A program made the translations under genes and the position numbers. Below the pieces are notes generated by a model, which saw nothing but the letters and a program-made list of their open reading frames with translations, ran no database searches and had not been told where the DNA came from. Below are positions 7,559-14,564 of a stretch of DNA of 16,028 nt, piece after piece. Source of the stretch: CAYJAD01 sp964368075 (GTDB taxonomy: Bacteria > Desulfobacterota > Desulfovibrionia > Desulfovibrionales > Desulfovibrionaceae); assembly GCA_964368075.1 (NCBI GenBank), contig CAYJAD010000055.1:1-16028 (forward strand), read 5' to 3'. Within the stretch, counting starts at the first letter, position 1. Each line of letters opens with the position of its first letter.

Positions 7559-8770
7559 TTATTTCCCTTGTGCAGCGTTTTCTTCCGGAACACGGTATTT
7601 GCGTTGTTCGCTGGTGACTAAACCTTGTGGGCGGAAAATCATCATCAACACCATAACCGCACCAAAAATGAGCAAACGATATTCAGAGAATGCCCGTAAA
7701 TATTCTGGCGCAAGAATAAGAATAAATGCAGCAATAATAACACCGCTAATGGAACCCATGCCGCCAAGTACCACCATGGATAAAATCATGGCTGATTCCA
7801 TAAAGGTAAAACTGGCGGGGTTAATAAAGGATGTTTTTGCGGCAAAAATAACTCCGGCAAAGCCTGCCCAGCAAGAACCCAAGGCAAAGGCAGAAAGTTT
7901 TACGCGTGTAATATCAATACCCATGGCCTGGGCAGCAATTTCATCTTCACGCAAAGCCTGTAAAGCTAAGCCCACGCGTGAATTTTTTATACGAGAAATA
8001 ATAAGAATGGTAATGAGCACAGCCACAAGCACCAAATAGTAAATATAGGTGGTGGTCATGGATAAATCCATTTCCATGCCAAAGAAATCCGGCGGCGGAA
8101 TGTTGGAAATACCGCGAGGCCCGCCGGTGATATCGCTCCAGTTTTGTAAAAATATGCGCACAATTTCGCCAAAACCCAAGGTTACAATGGCTAAATAGTC
8201 ACCGCGTAAACGCAAAACAGGGAAGCCTAGCATAAGCCCAAAGATAACAGCAACTAAACCGCCTAAAGGCAAACAAACCCAAAATCCCATGCCGAAGAAT
8301 TGATTGAGCAAAGCATATGTATACGCACCTACAGCATAGAAAGCCACATAGCCTAAAACCAATTGTCCGGCTATGCCTACCACAATATTCAAACCCAAAG
8401 CTAAGATAACGTACAGCATGGCTGAAATCATGATATTACTTTGATACATGGAGCTCACCCAAGGCATAATAAGCATGGCAGCCAATAAAGCCACAGGAGT
8501 TCCACGTTTAAATAAAGGATTTTTTGTGAGGGCTATGCCCGCTGTGCTCAAGGAAGTAGGCAGCGGAATCATGGGCAAACCTTGCGCTTTACGCTCAAAG
8601 CAAATATGCCATACTATGGCCAGCACAAAGGTGCCAATGCCCATGGTGAAAATGCGTTCCCAGCGAATGTTTATGGTAGATTCTACAGTATTAATTTGTA
8701 ATCCCATAAGGGGAAAAGTTAATACCATAAACCATAAGGCTACAATGCCAGCTTTAACAAATCTATGCAT
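7559..8770 (-). CDS. livM: Branched-chain amino acid ABC transporter permease LivM
   Basis: Inner-membrane permease that forms the channel with LivH. The 403-residue protein has about ten hydrophobic segments, an N-terminal extension of three or so segments before the conserved core, and the family motif region around GLALQALREDEIAAQAMGI, which contacts the ATPases, followed by GMGSISG. The ATG at 8770 follows a G-rich stretch at short spacing. It begins nine bases after the livH stop. Length and motifs are normal for LivM. Confidence 0.93.
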   Translation of the reverse strand: MHRFVKAGIVALWFMVLTFPLMGLQINTVESTINIRWERIFTMGIGTFVLAIVWHICFERKAQGLPMIPLPTSLSTAGIALTKNPLFKRGTPVALLAAMLIMPWVSSMYQSNIMISAMLYVILALGLNIVVGIAGQLVLGYVAFYAVGAYTYALLNQFFGMGFWVCLPLGGLVAVIFGLMLGFPVLRLRGDYLAIVTLGFGEIVRIFLQNWSDITGGPRGISNIPPPDFFGMEMDLSMTTTYIYYLVLVAVLITILIISRIKNSRVGLALQALREDEIAAQAMGIDITRVKLSAFALGSCWAGFAGVIFAAKTSFINPASFTFMESAMILSMVVLGGMGSISGVIIAAFILILAPEYLRAFSEYRLLIFGAVMVLMMIFRPQGLVTSEQRKYRVPEENAAQGK

Positions 8771-8779
8771 ATAAGCCCC

Positions 8780-9685
8780 CTATACCTTTTGAACTCTGGC
8801 TTTGCCAAGTATGCCGTCAGGACGGAAAATAAGAATAAGAATAAGAATACCAAAGGCAATCATATCTTCGTAATTTCCTGAAAAATACCCCGTGGCATAG
8901 CTTTCACACAAACCTAGCACAATACCGCCCAACATGGCGCCCGGCAAGGAGCCTATGCCGCCTAACACTGCTGCGGTAAAAGCCTTAATACCTGCCAAAA
9001 AGCCAATGGCAAAGTTTACTTGCCCCATGTGCGAAGCAATAAGCACCCCGCCTATGGCTGCTAAAGATGAGCCGATGATAAAGGTAAGGGAAATAATGCG
9101 GTCGGCATCTATGCCAAGAAGTAATGCCATTTTACGATTTTGCGCTGTGGCACGCATGGCTTTGCCCATCTTGGTATAGGTGATGAAAAGTGTAAGGGCA
9201 ATCATAACCACGGTACTGGTTACAAGAATGATAAAATCGCTGGAGCCCATAACATCCCATGCATATAAAAATTCTAAATCGGGTATGAGCCGTGGGAAAG
9301 CCACAAAGTCTGGGGTTTGTGCTAAAATAACATAGTTTTGCAAAAAGATGGACATACCAATGGCTGAAATCAGCGGCGAAAGTCTGGGGGCGCCTCGCAA
9401 GGGCTTGTAAGCGACTTTTTCTAAGGTATAGCCATAAGAGGCACACCAAAGCACTGCAACCAAGGCGGCGATAATTAAAATGGCAAGTGCCGGAAAGCCC
9501 ATAAAACCAAGGGCTGTGGCTACCAAAAAGGCGGTAAAGGCACCAATCATATAAATTTCGCCATGGGCAAAGTTGATAAGTTCAATAATGCCATAAACAA
9601 GGGTGTAGCCCAATGCAATAAGCGCATAAATGCTACCGCGGGTAAGTCCGCCAAAGAAAAGTTCTATAAAATATTGTACATCCAT
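8780..9685 (-). CDS. livH: Branched-chain amino acid ABC transporter permease LivH
   Basis: The partner membrane permease. The sequence shows about eight hydrophobic segments, the N-terminal GGLTRGSIYALIALGYTLVYG segment, the conserved INFAHGEIYMIGA, the ATPase-contact region KAMRATAQNRKMALLLGID and the late AVLGGIGSLPGAMLGG motif. I start it at the ATG at 9685 (301 residues), which gives the family's MDVQYF-type beginning; a TTG at 9706 would add seven residues. The preceding terminator at 9723-9757 means expression relies on read-through from the binding-protein gene or on an unseen promoter. Confidence 0.93.
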   Translation of the reverse strand: MDVQYFIELFFGGLTRGSIYALIALGYTLVYGIIELINFAHGEIYMIGAFTAFLVATALGFMGFPALAILIIAALVAVLWCASYGYTLEKVAYKPLRGAPRLSPLISAIGMSIFLQNYVILAQTPDFVAFPRLIPDLEFLYAWDVMGSSDFIILVTSTVVMIALTLFITYTKMGKAMRATAQNRKMALLLGIDADRIISLTFIIGSSLAAIGGVLIASHMGQVNFAIGFLAGIKAFTAAVLGGIGSLPGAMLGGIVLGLCESYATGYFSGNYEDMIAFGILILILIFRPDGILGKARVQKV

Positions 9686-9722
9686 CAGAATCCATCCATG
9701 TGCCAAAAAATAGGAAGAGTAT

Positions 9723-9757
9723 AAAAAAAGACAGTGGAGGCAAAAGCCCCCACTGTC
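9723..9757 (-). terminator. Intrinsic terminator after the downstream livK copy
   Basis: On the minus strand a 12-pair stem (GACAGTGGGGGC with GCCTCCACTGTC, one mismatch) and a TTTT loop are followed at once by seven T. It lies 13 bp after the stop of the binding-protein gene and 38 bp before livH. Partial termination here would give more binding protein than permease, as is common in ABC uptake operons. Confidence 0.9.
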
Positions 9758-9769
9758 GCGCCTTGTGGC

Positions 9770-10903
9770 TTATTCAATAATGATTTTGCTTTCTGTTTCT
9801 ACAAATTGACCATTTTTAACTTGGTACATGGAAAGCCCTACACCCACAGGATCGCCATTGGCGCTGAACTTAATGGTACCAGCAGGGGTATCAAGAGGAG
9901 CGGCGCGTAAGGCGGCCACAACTTTATCGGTATCAGTGCTGTTGGCCACATCAATGGCGTTAAGCAAAGCTTGAGCAGCAGCATAACCAGGATAGAAGAA
10001 AGCACCGGGCTCTGCATTAAACCTCTTTAAGTGTTGTTCACGAGCTTTTTTGTAAATGGCAAGAGTGGAGGTATCAGAAGGACCGGAAGCATAAACGCCT
10101 TCAGCCTCATTGCCACCCATTTTAATGAAGGCAGGGTCTTTTACGCCGTCAGGGCCAATGAAGGCAGCCTTTACGCGGCCACGACGCATTTGCTGTACTA
10201 GCTTAGAAGCGGTAGGATGGTACCCGCCAAAAATGATGGCGTCCACACCTTCTCTTCTTAATTTTTTCACCATGGCGCCGTAATCTACAGCTTCTGGGCT
10301 AACAGCTTCGAAAAGCACAACTTCGCCTTTACCGGCGGCTTCAATAAGCTTTTTGTTGGCTTCAGCATAGCTTTTACCGTAGTCGCCGTTATCGTGCAAA
10401 ATGGCAATTTTCTTTGCTTTAAGAGTGTCTACCACGAAGGCGGAAGAAAGCTTAGATTGGTCATTGTCATGAGCAATAGTGCGGAAAAAGTAAGGGTTTT
10501 TGCCACTTGTGCTTAGGCTAGGTGTAGTAGCAGAAGGGGACATGGCAATGATTTTTGCGCTATTATAAATAGGCATAGATGCAATGGCGGCGCCAGAACA
10601 GATATGTCCCAAAACTACATGTACATTTTCAGAAACAAGCTTGTTAGCTGCGTTGGTGGCAAGTTCTGGCTTGCATTGGTCGTCAGCGTCAACGATAACA
10701 ACTTTCTTGCCGTCAATGCCGCCCTTAGCGTTAATTTCTTCTGCTACCAATTGGGCCGCGTTCCATGTGGGAACACCATAAGAAGCAAGATCGCCTGTGT
10801 GTGCACCGGCTACGCCAAGTTTAATGACTTCTTCTGCCATGGCAGGTGTAGAGAGCATTACCAATGACAAACCGGCAAGTAATAAAGATTTACCCTTATT
10901 CAT
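9770..10903 (-). CDS. livK: Branched-chain amino acid ABC transporter periplasmic binding protein (copy 1)
   Basis: Periplasmic receptor that delivers leucine-type amino acids to LivHM. It has a Sec signal peptide with probable cleavage after AMA (residue 23) and a two-lobed Leu/Ile/Val-binding fold (377 residues). C77 and C102 fit the disulfide of E. coli LivJ, S103 fits its ligand serine, and SPSATTP (122-128) is the second ligand loop. The acidic ligand residue after GP is Asp, where LivJ has Glu. The start at 10903 follows GGAG by eight bases. It is the copy closest to livH and has its own promoter about 145 bp upstream. Confidence 0.93.
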   Translation of the reverse strand: MNKGKSLLLAGLSLVMLSTPAMAEEVIKLGVAGAHTGDLASYGVPTWNAAQLVAEEINAKGGIDGKKVVIVDADDQCKPELATNAANKLVSENVHVVLGHICSGAAIASMPIYNSAKIIAMSPSATTPSLSTSGKNPYFFRTIAHDNDQSKLSSAFVVDTLKAKKIAILHDNGDYGKSYAEANKKLIEAAGKGEVVLFEAVSPEAVDYGAMVKKLRREGVDAIIFGGYHPTASKLVQQMRRGRVKAAFIGPDGVKDPAFIKMGGNEAEGVYASGPSDTSTLAIYKKAREQHLKRFNAEPGAFFYPGYAAAQALLNAIDVANSTDTDKVVAALRAAPLDTPAGTIKFSANGDPVGVGLSMYQVKNGQFVETESKIIIE

Positions 10904-11183
10904 GTAAGAAACTCCGTAACAAATAAAAAATTTTAAAGTACCCTAAGGCAAGCACAAAACAATATTTCAATAAGAACTGAAAGTCATGCTGGCTTTTTTT
11001 ATTATGTGTAAAAAGACCGCATAAAAAACATTTTCTCACTGTAAATAATAGTATATTATGCCATAATCAGACGCTCTTTGTCAAATGGTATACACTTTTA
11101 AAGCATGCTGCAAAATAAAAATTTTCCCAGCGCATAGCAAAAGCATACTCCCCTAAGGAACTAGGCATAATACATTTAAAAAT
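10904..11183 (-). other. Intergenic region between the two livK copies
   Basis: The 280-bp gap holds a promoter for copy 1 (11055-11084), a 5' leader of about 145 bases with no obvious leucine-rich leader peptide, and at 11112-11133 a sequence nearly identical to the leader of copy 2. No clear intrinsic terminator for copy 2 is visible. Confidence 0.6.
11055..11084 (-). promoter_or_regulatory. Sigma-70-type promoter of livK copy 1
   Basis: On the minus strand a perfect TTGACA (11084-11079) is followed after 18 bases by CATAAT (11060-11055), five of six matches. The start would be near 11048, giving a leader of about 145 bases before the ATG at 10903. Confidence 0.6.
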
Positions 11184-12305
11184 CTAGATTTTATTCTCTG
11201 TTTCTACAAATTTACCATTTTTAACTTGATATAAAGAAAGACCTACACCAAGGGGGTCTCCCATTTTATCAAAGCTCACATTGCCCGCAGGGGTTTCAAT
11301 GCGCTCAGAGCGTAAAATGGCTACAACTTTTGCAGGGTCCTTGCTGTCAGCTTTATCAATGGCGTTGAGCAAAGCTTGAGCGGCAGCATAAGCATTGTAA
11401 TAAAATGGTCCAGGTTCGCTATTGTATTTTTTTATGTGCTGTTCGCGAGCTTTTTGATAAATGGCTAGCTTACTGGTATCAGAAGGAGAAGAAGCATACA
11501 CACCTTCGGCTTCTTGTCCGGCCATGGTAATGAAGGTGTCAGTCATAATAGAATCAGGACCTACAAAAGCGGCCTTCACATTGTTACGTTGCATTTGTTG
11601 CAAAAGCTTAGAAGCTGTGGGGTGATAGCCACCAAAAATAATGACGTCCACTTTTTCTTTACGCAACTTTTTTACAATGGCGGTATAGTCTACGCCGTCA
11701 GGGTTCACCGCATCAAAAAGCACAACTTTTGCTTTACCGGCTTCTTCCAACAATTTTTTGTTATCTTCCGCATAGCCTTTGCCGTATTCACCATTGTCGT
11801 GAATAATAGCAACTTTTTTAGCTTTAAGGGTATCATTAACAAAGGTAGCGGAAAGAATAGCTTGGGCATTGCCATTGGCTATAGTACGAAAAAAGTAAGG
11901 ATTTTCGCCGCTTGTAGTAAGGCTTGGTGTGGTAGATGCCGGAGACATGGCAATGCGCTTAGTGCTATTATAAATGGGCAATGCGGCCTTGGTGGCGCCG
12001 GAGCAGATATGACCTATAATAACGTCTACTTCATCAGAAATAAGTTTGGTGGCTGCATGGGTAGCAAGCTCAGGTTTGCATTGATCGTCTTGTGAAATGA
12101 CTACCACTTTTTTACCGTCAATACCGCCCTTGGCATTGATTTCTTCGGCTACTATGTTAGCAGCATTTAATGTGGGTATACCATATGAAGCAATATCACC
12201 TGTGAGTGCTGTGGCTACACCAAGCTTAATCACATCTTCAGAGAAGGCAGGGGTAGCGCAAAGCGTGAAGGCTAAGCCCAAGAGTAAGGAAGTACCTTTA
12301 TTCAT
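11184..12305 (-). CDS. livK: Branched-chain amino acid ABC transporter periplasmic binding protein (copy 2)
   Basis: A tandem paralogue of the protein encoded at 9770-10903, clearly related along its whole length, including the signal-peptide start MNKG. Cleavage is likely after AFS (residue 22). The disulfide pair is kept (C76, C101). The ligand loop reads SPASTTP (121-127) where copy 1 has SPSATTP, and the segment near the other ligand residues reads ATALTGD where copy 1 has AGAHTGD, so preference may differ. It stops three residues short of copy 1 (ENKI then TAG). GGAG lies eight bases before the ATG at 12305. The gene is first in the cluster and divergent from the sigma-54-driven gene. 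Confidence 0.92.
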   Translation of the reverse strand: MNKGTSLLLGLAFTLCATPAFSEDVIKLGVATALTGDIASYGIPTLNAANIVAEEINAKGGIDGKKVVVISQDDQCKPELATHAATKLISDEVDVIIGHICSGATKAALPIYNSTKRIAMSPASTTPSLTTSGENPYFFRTIANGNAQAILSATFVNDTLKAKKVAIIHDNGEYGKGYAEDNKKLLEEAGKAKVVLFDAVNPDGVDYTAIVKKLRKEKVDVIIFGGYHPTASKLLQQMQRNNVKAAFVGPDSIMTDTFITMAGQEAEGVYASSPSDTSKLAIYQKAREQHIKKYNSEPGPFYYNAYAAAQALLNAIDKADSKDPAKVVAILRSERIETPAGNVSFDKMGDPLGVGLSLYQVKNGKFVETENKI

Positions 12306-12526
12306 GAAAAACTCCGAAAAATAAAAATTTTCACTGCGCCTTTGCTATGCGCTTGTAAGCAACATATATAAAGGCATGCCATATACCAATGTTCTTGACT
12401 ACATCTGCACGCAAAAAGACGACAGAGTAACGCTTTGAATTTTTCTTGAGTATGTATTAAGAGAAAAATTAGCCGCGAATCAAATAAACACGGGAGAAAG
12501 TAGCATTAGCAAAGTAACATTGTCAA
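12306..12526 (-). promoter_or_regulatory. livK copy 2 leader and possible promoter
   Basis: A perfect TTGACA on the minus strand (12526-12521) sits in ATTTGACAA, as in the copy 1 promoter, but the base run at the expected -10 distance (CTACTT) is poor. TATA-rich DNA nearer the gene (about 12362-12385) offers alternative -10 elements without a good -35. The last part of the leader (12318-12339) is repeated at 11112-11133. Transcription must begin in this stretch, but its exact start cannot be decided by eye. Confidence 0.35.
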
Positions 12527-12542
12527 ATTATGTCCCCATAAG

Positions 12543-12572
12543 AATGTTAGTGCTTACACACACACTAACATT
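12543..12572. promoter_or_regulatory. Inverted repeat, candidate regulator site in the divergent region
   Basis: Perfect ten-base arms AATGTTAGTG and CACTAACATT are separated by ten bases. The centre lies about 193 bp upstream of the predicted sigma-54 transcription start, a usual distance for an enhancer-binding activator, and about 32 bp upstream of the possible livK -35 on the other strand. It could serve either gene. No T-run follows, so it is not a typical terminator. Confidence 0.45.
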
Positions 12573-12579
12573 TCTCGAT

Positions 12580-12615
12580 GTATAAAAATTTACCAGATAT
12601 GGATAAAATTTATAC
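12580..12615. promoter_or_regulatory. Second imperfect dyad, possible activator site
   Basis: A 36-bp imperfect palindrome has outer arms GTATAAA and TTTATAC and a CCA/TGG core; 13 of 18 positions pair. It starts eight bp after the preceding inverted repeat. AT-rich composition makes chance symmetry more likely, so this is tentative. Confidence 0.3.
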
Positions 12616-12724
12616 AGATGACCACACCCTATGTATAAAAAATACGCAGATACTTCATTCCAAAATATTCATATTTTCATTTTTATCTATGTTATTTCAA
12701 TAAATTACAGACGATAGCCAGATT

Positions 12725-12740
12725 TGGCACAACCTTTGCT
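12725..12740 (+). promoter_or_regulatory. Sigma-54 (RpoN) -24/-12 promoter
   Basis: TGGCAC, five bases, then TTGCT matches the RpoN consensus TGGCAC-N5-TTGCW exactly, with GG and GC at the required ten-base spacing. The predicted start is near 12751, about 42 bases before the ATG at 12793. RpoN promoters need an ATP-driven enhancer-binding activator; E. coli zraP, the best-known relative of the gene downstream, is driven this way by ZraR. Confidence 0.8.
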
Positions 12741-12792
12741 AAAGCTAAAACATAAGCTCGGCAAAAAGCTGTAGCACTAAAGGAGATCAATT

Positions 12793-13305
12793 ATGAAAAA
12801 AAACACCATTGTAGTACCGGTTTTAGCTTTAAGTTTACTTGCAGGTGGCCTGTTTATGGCACCACACTCCAAAGCCATGGAAAACCATGGGGCAAAACAT
12901 ATGCAGCAACAAAGCACTGCTCATTTTACTGAAGCTCAGCGTGCCAAAGCCCATGCGCTTATCGAAACCTCACGAGAAAAAATGAGACCCGTACGTGAAG
13001 CCATGTATGTAAAAAAACAAGAACTTAAAGCTTTACAAGGTGCCACAAACCCAGATGTGGTCGCAGTAAGCAGAACCGCTAAAGAAATGACAGAATTACG
13101 CAGCCAAATGCACAGCGAAAAGCAAGCCTTAAATAGTGCCTTAGACAAAGCCTTGGGACTTCCTGCCGGAACCCATGCTATGAAAAAATACCAATTTGGT
13201 AAAAATGGCGTGGCTTTTGGACACGGAAATAAAAACCACGGTCGCAAGGGTGGCCGCCATATGAATCAAGGGCATTTTGATAATAAACATGGCATGATGC
13301 AATAA
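12793..13305 (+). CDS. ZraP/Spy/CpxP-like periplasmic metal-stress protein
   Basis: A secreted, mainly helical protein of 170 residues. The signal peptide ends near SKA (28). The middle (about 45-122) begins with FTEAQRAKAHALIE, which resembles the LTxxQ-type motif of the Spy/CpxP/ZraP family, and is a charged helix-rich region with repeated Glu/Lys and Gln. The tail (about 141-170) is rich in His, Gly, Lys and Met, with five His and four Met, and the mature N-terminus also has His and Met (ENHGAKHM), which suggests metal binding. Relatives are periplasmic chaperones or zinc-linked regulators. AGGAG lies seven bases before the ATG. The sigma-54 promoter upstream supports a ZraP-like role. No zraSR-type genes are in the window. 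Confidence 0.75.
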   Translation: MKKNTIVVPVLALSLLAGGLFMAPHSKAMENHGAKHMQQQSTAHFTEAQRAKAHALIETSREKMRPVREAMYVKKQELKALQGATNPDVVAVSRTAKEMTELRSQMHSEKQALNSALDKALGLPAGTHAMKKYQFGKNGVAFGHGNKNHGRKGGRHMNQGHFDNKHGMMQ

Positions 13306-13429
13306 AAAACGTATAAAAAAACCTCCTAATACTAGCGAAAACCTTCTTTTTCCAGCGTATGTAACGCTTTAATATATATGACTAAGGAACCTTGTGCAAA
13401 TCTTTAACTCTCTGTAAATAAACTCCGCT

Positions 13430-13458
13430 TGCCCGCTTATATTTAGTATAAGCGGGCA
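13430..13458. terminator. Strong hairpin, possible terminator without a T-run
   Basis: Twelve perfect pairs (TGCCCGCTTATA with TATAAGCGGGCA) enclose a TTTAG loop. Neither strand has a T-run after the stem (TTGTCTAAC follows on the plus strand). It may still stop transcription of the ZraP-like gene, protect a 3' end or be the end of a small RNA; the sequence alone does not decide. Confidence 0.4.
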
Positions 13459-13518
13459 TTGTCTAACAAGCTGCTAAAAGCTCCATCAGCATTTTGTAAT
13501 GTTCCCGCATGAAGGCCA

Positions 13519-13546
13519 TTGACACTTTAGGTGTAATGCTTATCGT
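13519..13546 (+). promoter_or_regulatory. Sigma-70-type promoter for the DUF547-selenoprotein operon
   Basis: A perfect TTGACA (13519-13524) is followed after 16 bases by TATCGT (13541-13546), four of six matches to the -10 consensus. The start near 13553 gives a short leader of about 27 bases with GGAGG before the ATG at 13580. Confidence 0.45.
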
Positions 13547-13579
13547 TTTGGTTGGAATACCGAATTTCAAGGAGGCAAT

Positions 13580-14302
13580 ATGAAGAAAATTATCGCGTTC
13601 ATGTTTCTTGCTTTACTTTGTTTTCAGGTACATACTGTGCAAGCCGAAAACTTGCATAATGAGTATACTACTATTTTGCAGCGCTATGTATCGCAGGGGA
13701 AAGTGGATTATGCCGGCTTAAAAAATAATCGTGCACCACTAGACGCCTATTTAAACAAATTGGCGCAAGTTTCTCGTAGCGAATTTAACGGCTGGTCAAA
13801 AAATACTCGTTTGGCTTATTTGATTAATTTGTACAATGCGGCTACACTAAAGCTCATTATTGATAATTATCCTGTAAAATCCATCAAGGATATAGGCTCT
13901 TTTGTGAGCGGCCCATGGAAGCAAAAGGTTGTGCGCCTTTTTGGAAATACTGTGACCCTTGACCATGTGGAGCATGATATTATTCGCCCGCAATATGGTG
14001 AGCCACGTATACATCTTGCCTTGGTGTGTGCAGCAAAAAGCTGTCCCCCTTTGCGTTCCGAAGCTTATACAGGTCAAAAGCTTTCTGCCCAGCTAGATCA
14101 GCAAGGTAATATTTTCTTTAATGGACCTTTGGGTATACGCGTAGATCACGCAAAGAAAAAAGTGTTTCTTTCTTCCATACTGAAATGGTATAAGGAAGAC
14201 TTTACTTCTGTAACGGCTTTTGCACAGCGCTATGCCAAACAACGCTTTGATGGCTATAAAGTGGACTGGCTCGATTATAATTGGGCCCTAAACAAAAAAT
14301 AA
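13580..14302 (+). CDS. Secreted DUF547 family protein
   Basis: DUF547 proteins are widespread but of unknown biochemical role. The Sec signal peptide probably ends at VQA (22), so the protein acts in the periplasm. Family motifs appear in order: LAYLINLYNAATL (78-90), TLDHVEHDIIR (126-136) and RIHLALVCAAKSCPPLR (143-159), which holds the conserved Cys150 and Cys155 and His145. The length of 240 is normal. The Cys and His suggest a catalytic or redox site, but this is inference. A strong GGAGG is four bases before the ATG. The selenoprotein gene follows after 22 bp on the same strand and shares the terminator, so the two are probably co-transcribed. Confidence 0.9.
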   Translation: MKKIIAFMFLALLCFQVHTVQAENLHNEYTTILQRYVSQGKVDYAGLKNNRAPLDAYLNKLAQVSRSEFNGWSKNTRLAYLINLYNAATLKLIIDNYPVKSIKDIGSFVSGPWKQKVVRLFGNTVTLDHVEHDIIRPQYGEPRIHLALVCAAKSCPPLRSEAYTGQKLSAQLDQQGNIFFNGPLGIRVDHAKKKVFLSSILKWYKEDFTSVTAFAQRYAKQRFDGYKVDWLDYNWALNKK

Positions 14303-14324
14303 ACAACATGAGGAGATTATCATT

Positions 14325-14552
14325 ATGAACATGAGCATTACCTATTGCGGTGCGTGAAATTATGAACCAGCGGCGGCCAGTTTGGCAGCCAAAATGGAAG
14401 AAGCCTTAGGCGGAAAAGTACAACTTATTGCCGGCAGTGGCGGAGTCTTTGATGTGAAGGTAAATGATGACCTTGTTTACTCTAAAGCTGTAACAGGCAA
14501 TTTTCCTGAAGAAGATGCGCTTGTCAGTGAACTCATAAAAAAATTCAAATAA
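14325..14552 (+). CDS. SelW-like (Rdx family) selenoprotein with in-frame UGA
   Basis: A 75-residue protein if the TGA at 14355-14357 is read as selenocysteine (residue 11). The N-terminus then reads MNMSITYCGAU-NYEP, with the CxxU redox motif after the first beta strand as in SelW/Rdx thioredoxin-like proteins. The rest also fits the family: a helix (AAASLAAKMEEAL), then GSGGVFDVKVNDDLVYSK and the TGNFPEE ending. Both sides of the TGA are in one frame and both match the family, so this is not a decayed gene. AGGAG lies nine bases before the ATG at 14325; a second ATG at 14331 is less well placed. It is cytosolic and probably a thiol-dependent redox protein of unknown partner. Decoding needs SelB, tRNA-Sec, SelA and SelD encoded elsewhere. 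A normal gene finder would stop at the TGA or call a shortened fragment. Confidence 0.92.
14358..14397 (+). promoter_or_regulatory. Candidate bacterial SECIS hairpin
   Basis: Directly after the UGA, a stem pairs 14372-14374 with 14388-14390 and 14376-14379 with 14383-14386 around a GUU apical loop (14380-14382), with a G-A mismatch between them. CCA/TGG (14367-14369 with 14395-14397) may extend it. The loop G and U lie about 23-24 bases after the UGA, within the window known for SelB-bound bacterial SECIS elements. Found by hand-folding, not by energy calculation. Confidence 0.65.
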
Positions 14553-14564
14553 TATAATTTTTCT

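Larger units (their letters stand above)
13306..13579 (+). other. Intergenic region after the ZraP-like gene
   Basis: No gene is seen. The stretch has A-rich DNA after the stop, a stable hairpin at 13430-13458 and a plausible promoter at 13519-13546 for the next operon. There is no obvious T-run terminator directly after the ZraP-like gene. Confidence 0.5.

Noticed and set aside
7536..8039. 167-codon plus-strand open frame
   Set aside because: It is antisense to livM and livG; its residue pattern is the mirror of the permease coding bias.
10904..11048. Leucine-rich leader peptide or attenuator before livK copy 1
   Set aside because: Only very short frames occur in the leader and none has repeated Leu, Ile or Val codons; no competing stem pair was seen.
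11514..12095. 193-codon plus-strand open frame
   Set aside because: It is antisense to the binding-protein gene copy 2, has no ribosome-binding site and a composition unlike real proteins.
12240..12305. Lipoprotein signal in livK copy 2 (Cys16 in the signal peptide)
   Set aside because: The residues before the Cys (FTL) do not fit a lipobox and a normal signal peptidase I site follows.
14325..14357. The TGA at 14355 as a true stop, making the region a pseudogene or non-coding spacer
   Set aside because: Both sides of the TGA are in one frame, match one protein family at the expected places, and the TGA falls at the redox Cys/Sec position with a SECIS-like hairpin.
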